NCBI GenBank assembly: GCA_937950415.1
Contig: CALFDL010000035.1
Location: forward strand, 1-5,723
Source of the DNA: an uncultured Collinsella sp.
Lineage (GTDB): Bacteria > Actinomycetota > Coriobacteriia > Coriobacteriales > Coriobacteriaceae
Length of the DNA stretch: 5,723 nt
Direction of reading: 5' to 3'
Notes under the pieces: generated by a model
Told to the model about the DNA's origin: nothing
Database searches by the model: none
What the model saw: the letters and a program-made list of their open reading frames with translations, nothing else
Program-made: the position numbers and the translations under genes
Part shown: one piece after another, positions 4,919 through 5,723 of the stretch
How positions within the stretch are numbered: position 1 is the first letter of the stretch
How the letters are laid out: every line of letters starts with the position of its first letter

Positions 4919-5723
4919 TCTCGCTTGTTGTCGCCGTGCTCTTATTGATAATCCACACGCTGGTGTGCCTGGTGCTCTGGACGCTTATGAAGTTGGGCCT
5001 GCTACCGGTCCACGGGCACATGCTTGCCGTAATAGTGCTCGTGCCGTTGTGGGGCCCGTTGCTGGTGGTGCTGCTCTGCGCGCGCGACCAGGCATGTGGC
5101 GACGCGTCTCGTGCCAGCACGTTGGAATCGCTTCGCTTAAAGGACGATATACGTCGCGGCGTGCAGGTTCAGCGCCGCGAGGCCGATGCCGGCGTGGTGC
5201 CGCTCGAAGAGGCGCTCATCGTCAATGACGCGGGCGACCGCCGGCGCCTTATGCTCTCTATGCTCACCGAGGACCCGGGCGCCTATCTGGCACAGCTCCA
5301 GGCCGCTAAGCTCAACGACGATGTCGAGGTCGCGCACTATGCCGCGACGGCTGTGGCGCAGATCTCCAAGGAGTCTGACCTCAAGCTGCAGCAGCTGGAG
5401 CGTGCGTTTAAGGCCGATCCCAGCGCGCAAAACCTGGATGATTACTGTGACTACCTTGGCGACTATTTGGCCTCTGGTCTGGCCGAGGGCCGCGTGGCGC
5501 AGATTCAGCGCCAGCAGTATGCCCGCCTGCTCGCGCGTCGTTGCGAGCGCGAGGACGGGGCGGCGCTGCGCATTCGCTATGCCACGGCGCTGGCCGATGC
5601 CGGCGAGCTGGACGAGGCCGAGGCCGTGACCACACAGCTTGTGGCAGATGCGCCGGACGAACAGGAAGTCTGGATGCTCTGCCTGCGTCTTGCTGTGGCG
5701 CGCCACGATGGCGAGGGCGTGCA
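4915..5723 (+). CDS. pelE: PelE, inner-membrane scaffold of the Pel synthase complex (3' end outside window)
   Basis: The frame is open for 269 codons from TTG 4915 to the window edge. Two hydrophobic helices at about residues 2-23 and 37-55 form an N-terminal hairpin. Residues 58-269 are soluble, cytoplasmic and helix-rich. They include the segment EDPGAYLAQLQAAKLNDDVE followed by VAHYAATA (140-147), which I recognise from Gram-positive PelE, and TPR-like helices such as LRIRYATALADAGELDEAEA. PelE of Pseudomonas (about 330 residues) has the same two-helix plus TPR layout and links PelD to the PelF glycosyltransferase and PelG transporter. The reading frame is easy to miss because of the TTG start and because the stop lies outside the window. 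The 4-nt overlap with pelD indicates one operon and coupled translation. Identity rests on layout, position and that segment. Confidence 0.83.
   Translation, partial: MISLVVAVLLLIIHTLVCLVLWTLMKLGLLPVHGHMLAVIVLVPLWGPLLVVLLCARDQACGDASRASTLESLRLKDDIRRGVQVQRREADAGVVPLEEALIVNDAGDRRRLMLSMLTEDPGAYLAQLQAAKLNDDVEVAHYAATAVAQISKESDLKLQQLERAFKADPSAQNLDDYCDYLGDYLASGLAEGRVAQIQRQQYARLLARRCEREDGAALRIRYATALADAGELDEAEAVTTQLVADAPDEQEVWMLCLRLAVARHDGEGV

Noticed and set aside
4500..5228. Forward 242-residue frame spanning the pelD-pelE junction
   Set aside because: Its translation is rich in Arg, Ala, Cys and Ser with no domain, and it runs out of frame across both real genes.

Overview
The window looks like a chromosomal segment from a Gram-positive actinobacterium, most likely a Coriobacteriia member (Collinsella/Olsenella type). 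This rests on GC-rich codon use in the right half, GTG and TTG starts behind strong GGAGG-like ribosome sites, a Gram-positive-style pel gene order, and a kind of long palindromic intergenic repeat that I associate with these genomes. The genus is inferred, not proven.

Left part (about 1-1100): an AT-richer accessory stretch. It opens with a possible remnant of an amidase/allophanate-hydrolase-like gene. A perfect 28-bp palindrome follows, then a broken small gene that looks like a decayed HigB/Gp49-like toxin, then an intact helix-turn-helix gene resembling the matching antitoxin. Downstream lie two related long inverted repeats (about 780-909 and 916-1045), placed between two convergent genes. 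The two units differ in sequence, but each keeps perfectly complementary arms.

Middle (about 1100-2615, minus strand): a complete HigBA-type toxin-antitoxin operon. The toxin gene comes first, and the antitoxin carries an added ImmA/IrrE zinc-metallopeptidase domain (HEIGH). Two copies of a TGTAAC-N7-GTTACA operator lie in front of higB, one across a candidate extended -10 promoter and one against the start codon.

Right part (2700-end, plus strand): the start of a Gram-positive Pel exopolysaccharide operon. pelD encodes an inner-membrane c-di-GMP receptor with a degenerate SDR/epimerase-like N-terminus, membrane helices, a GAF domain and a degenerate GGDEF domain that keeps the RxxD I-site. 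pelE starts at a TTG that overlaps the pelD stop codon and runs off the window. The deacetylase/hydrolase, pelF and pelG genes would be expected just beyond the right edge.

Taken together, a c-di-GMP-controlled biofilm polysaccharide operon is transcribed divergently from an adjacent, probably horizontally acquired island of toxin-antitoxin modules and palindromic repeats.
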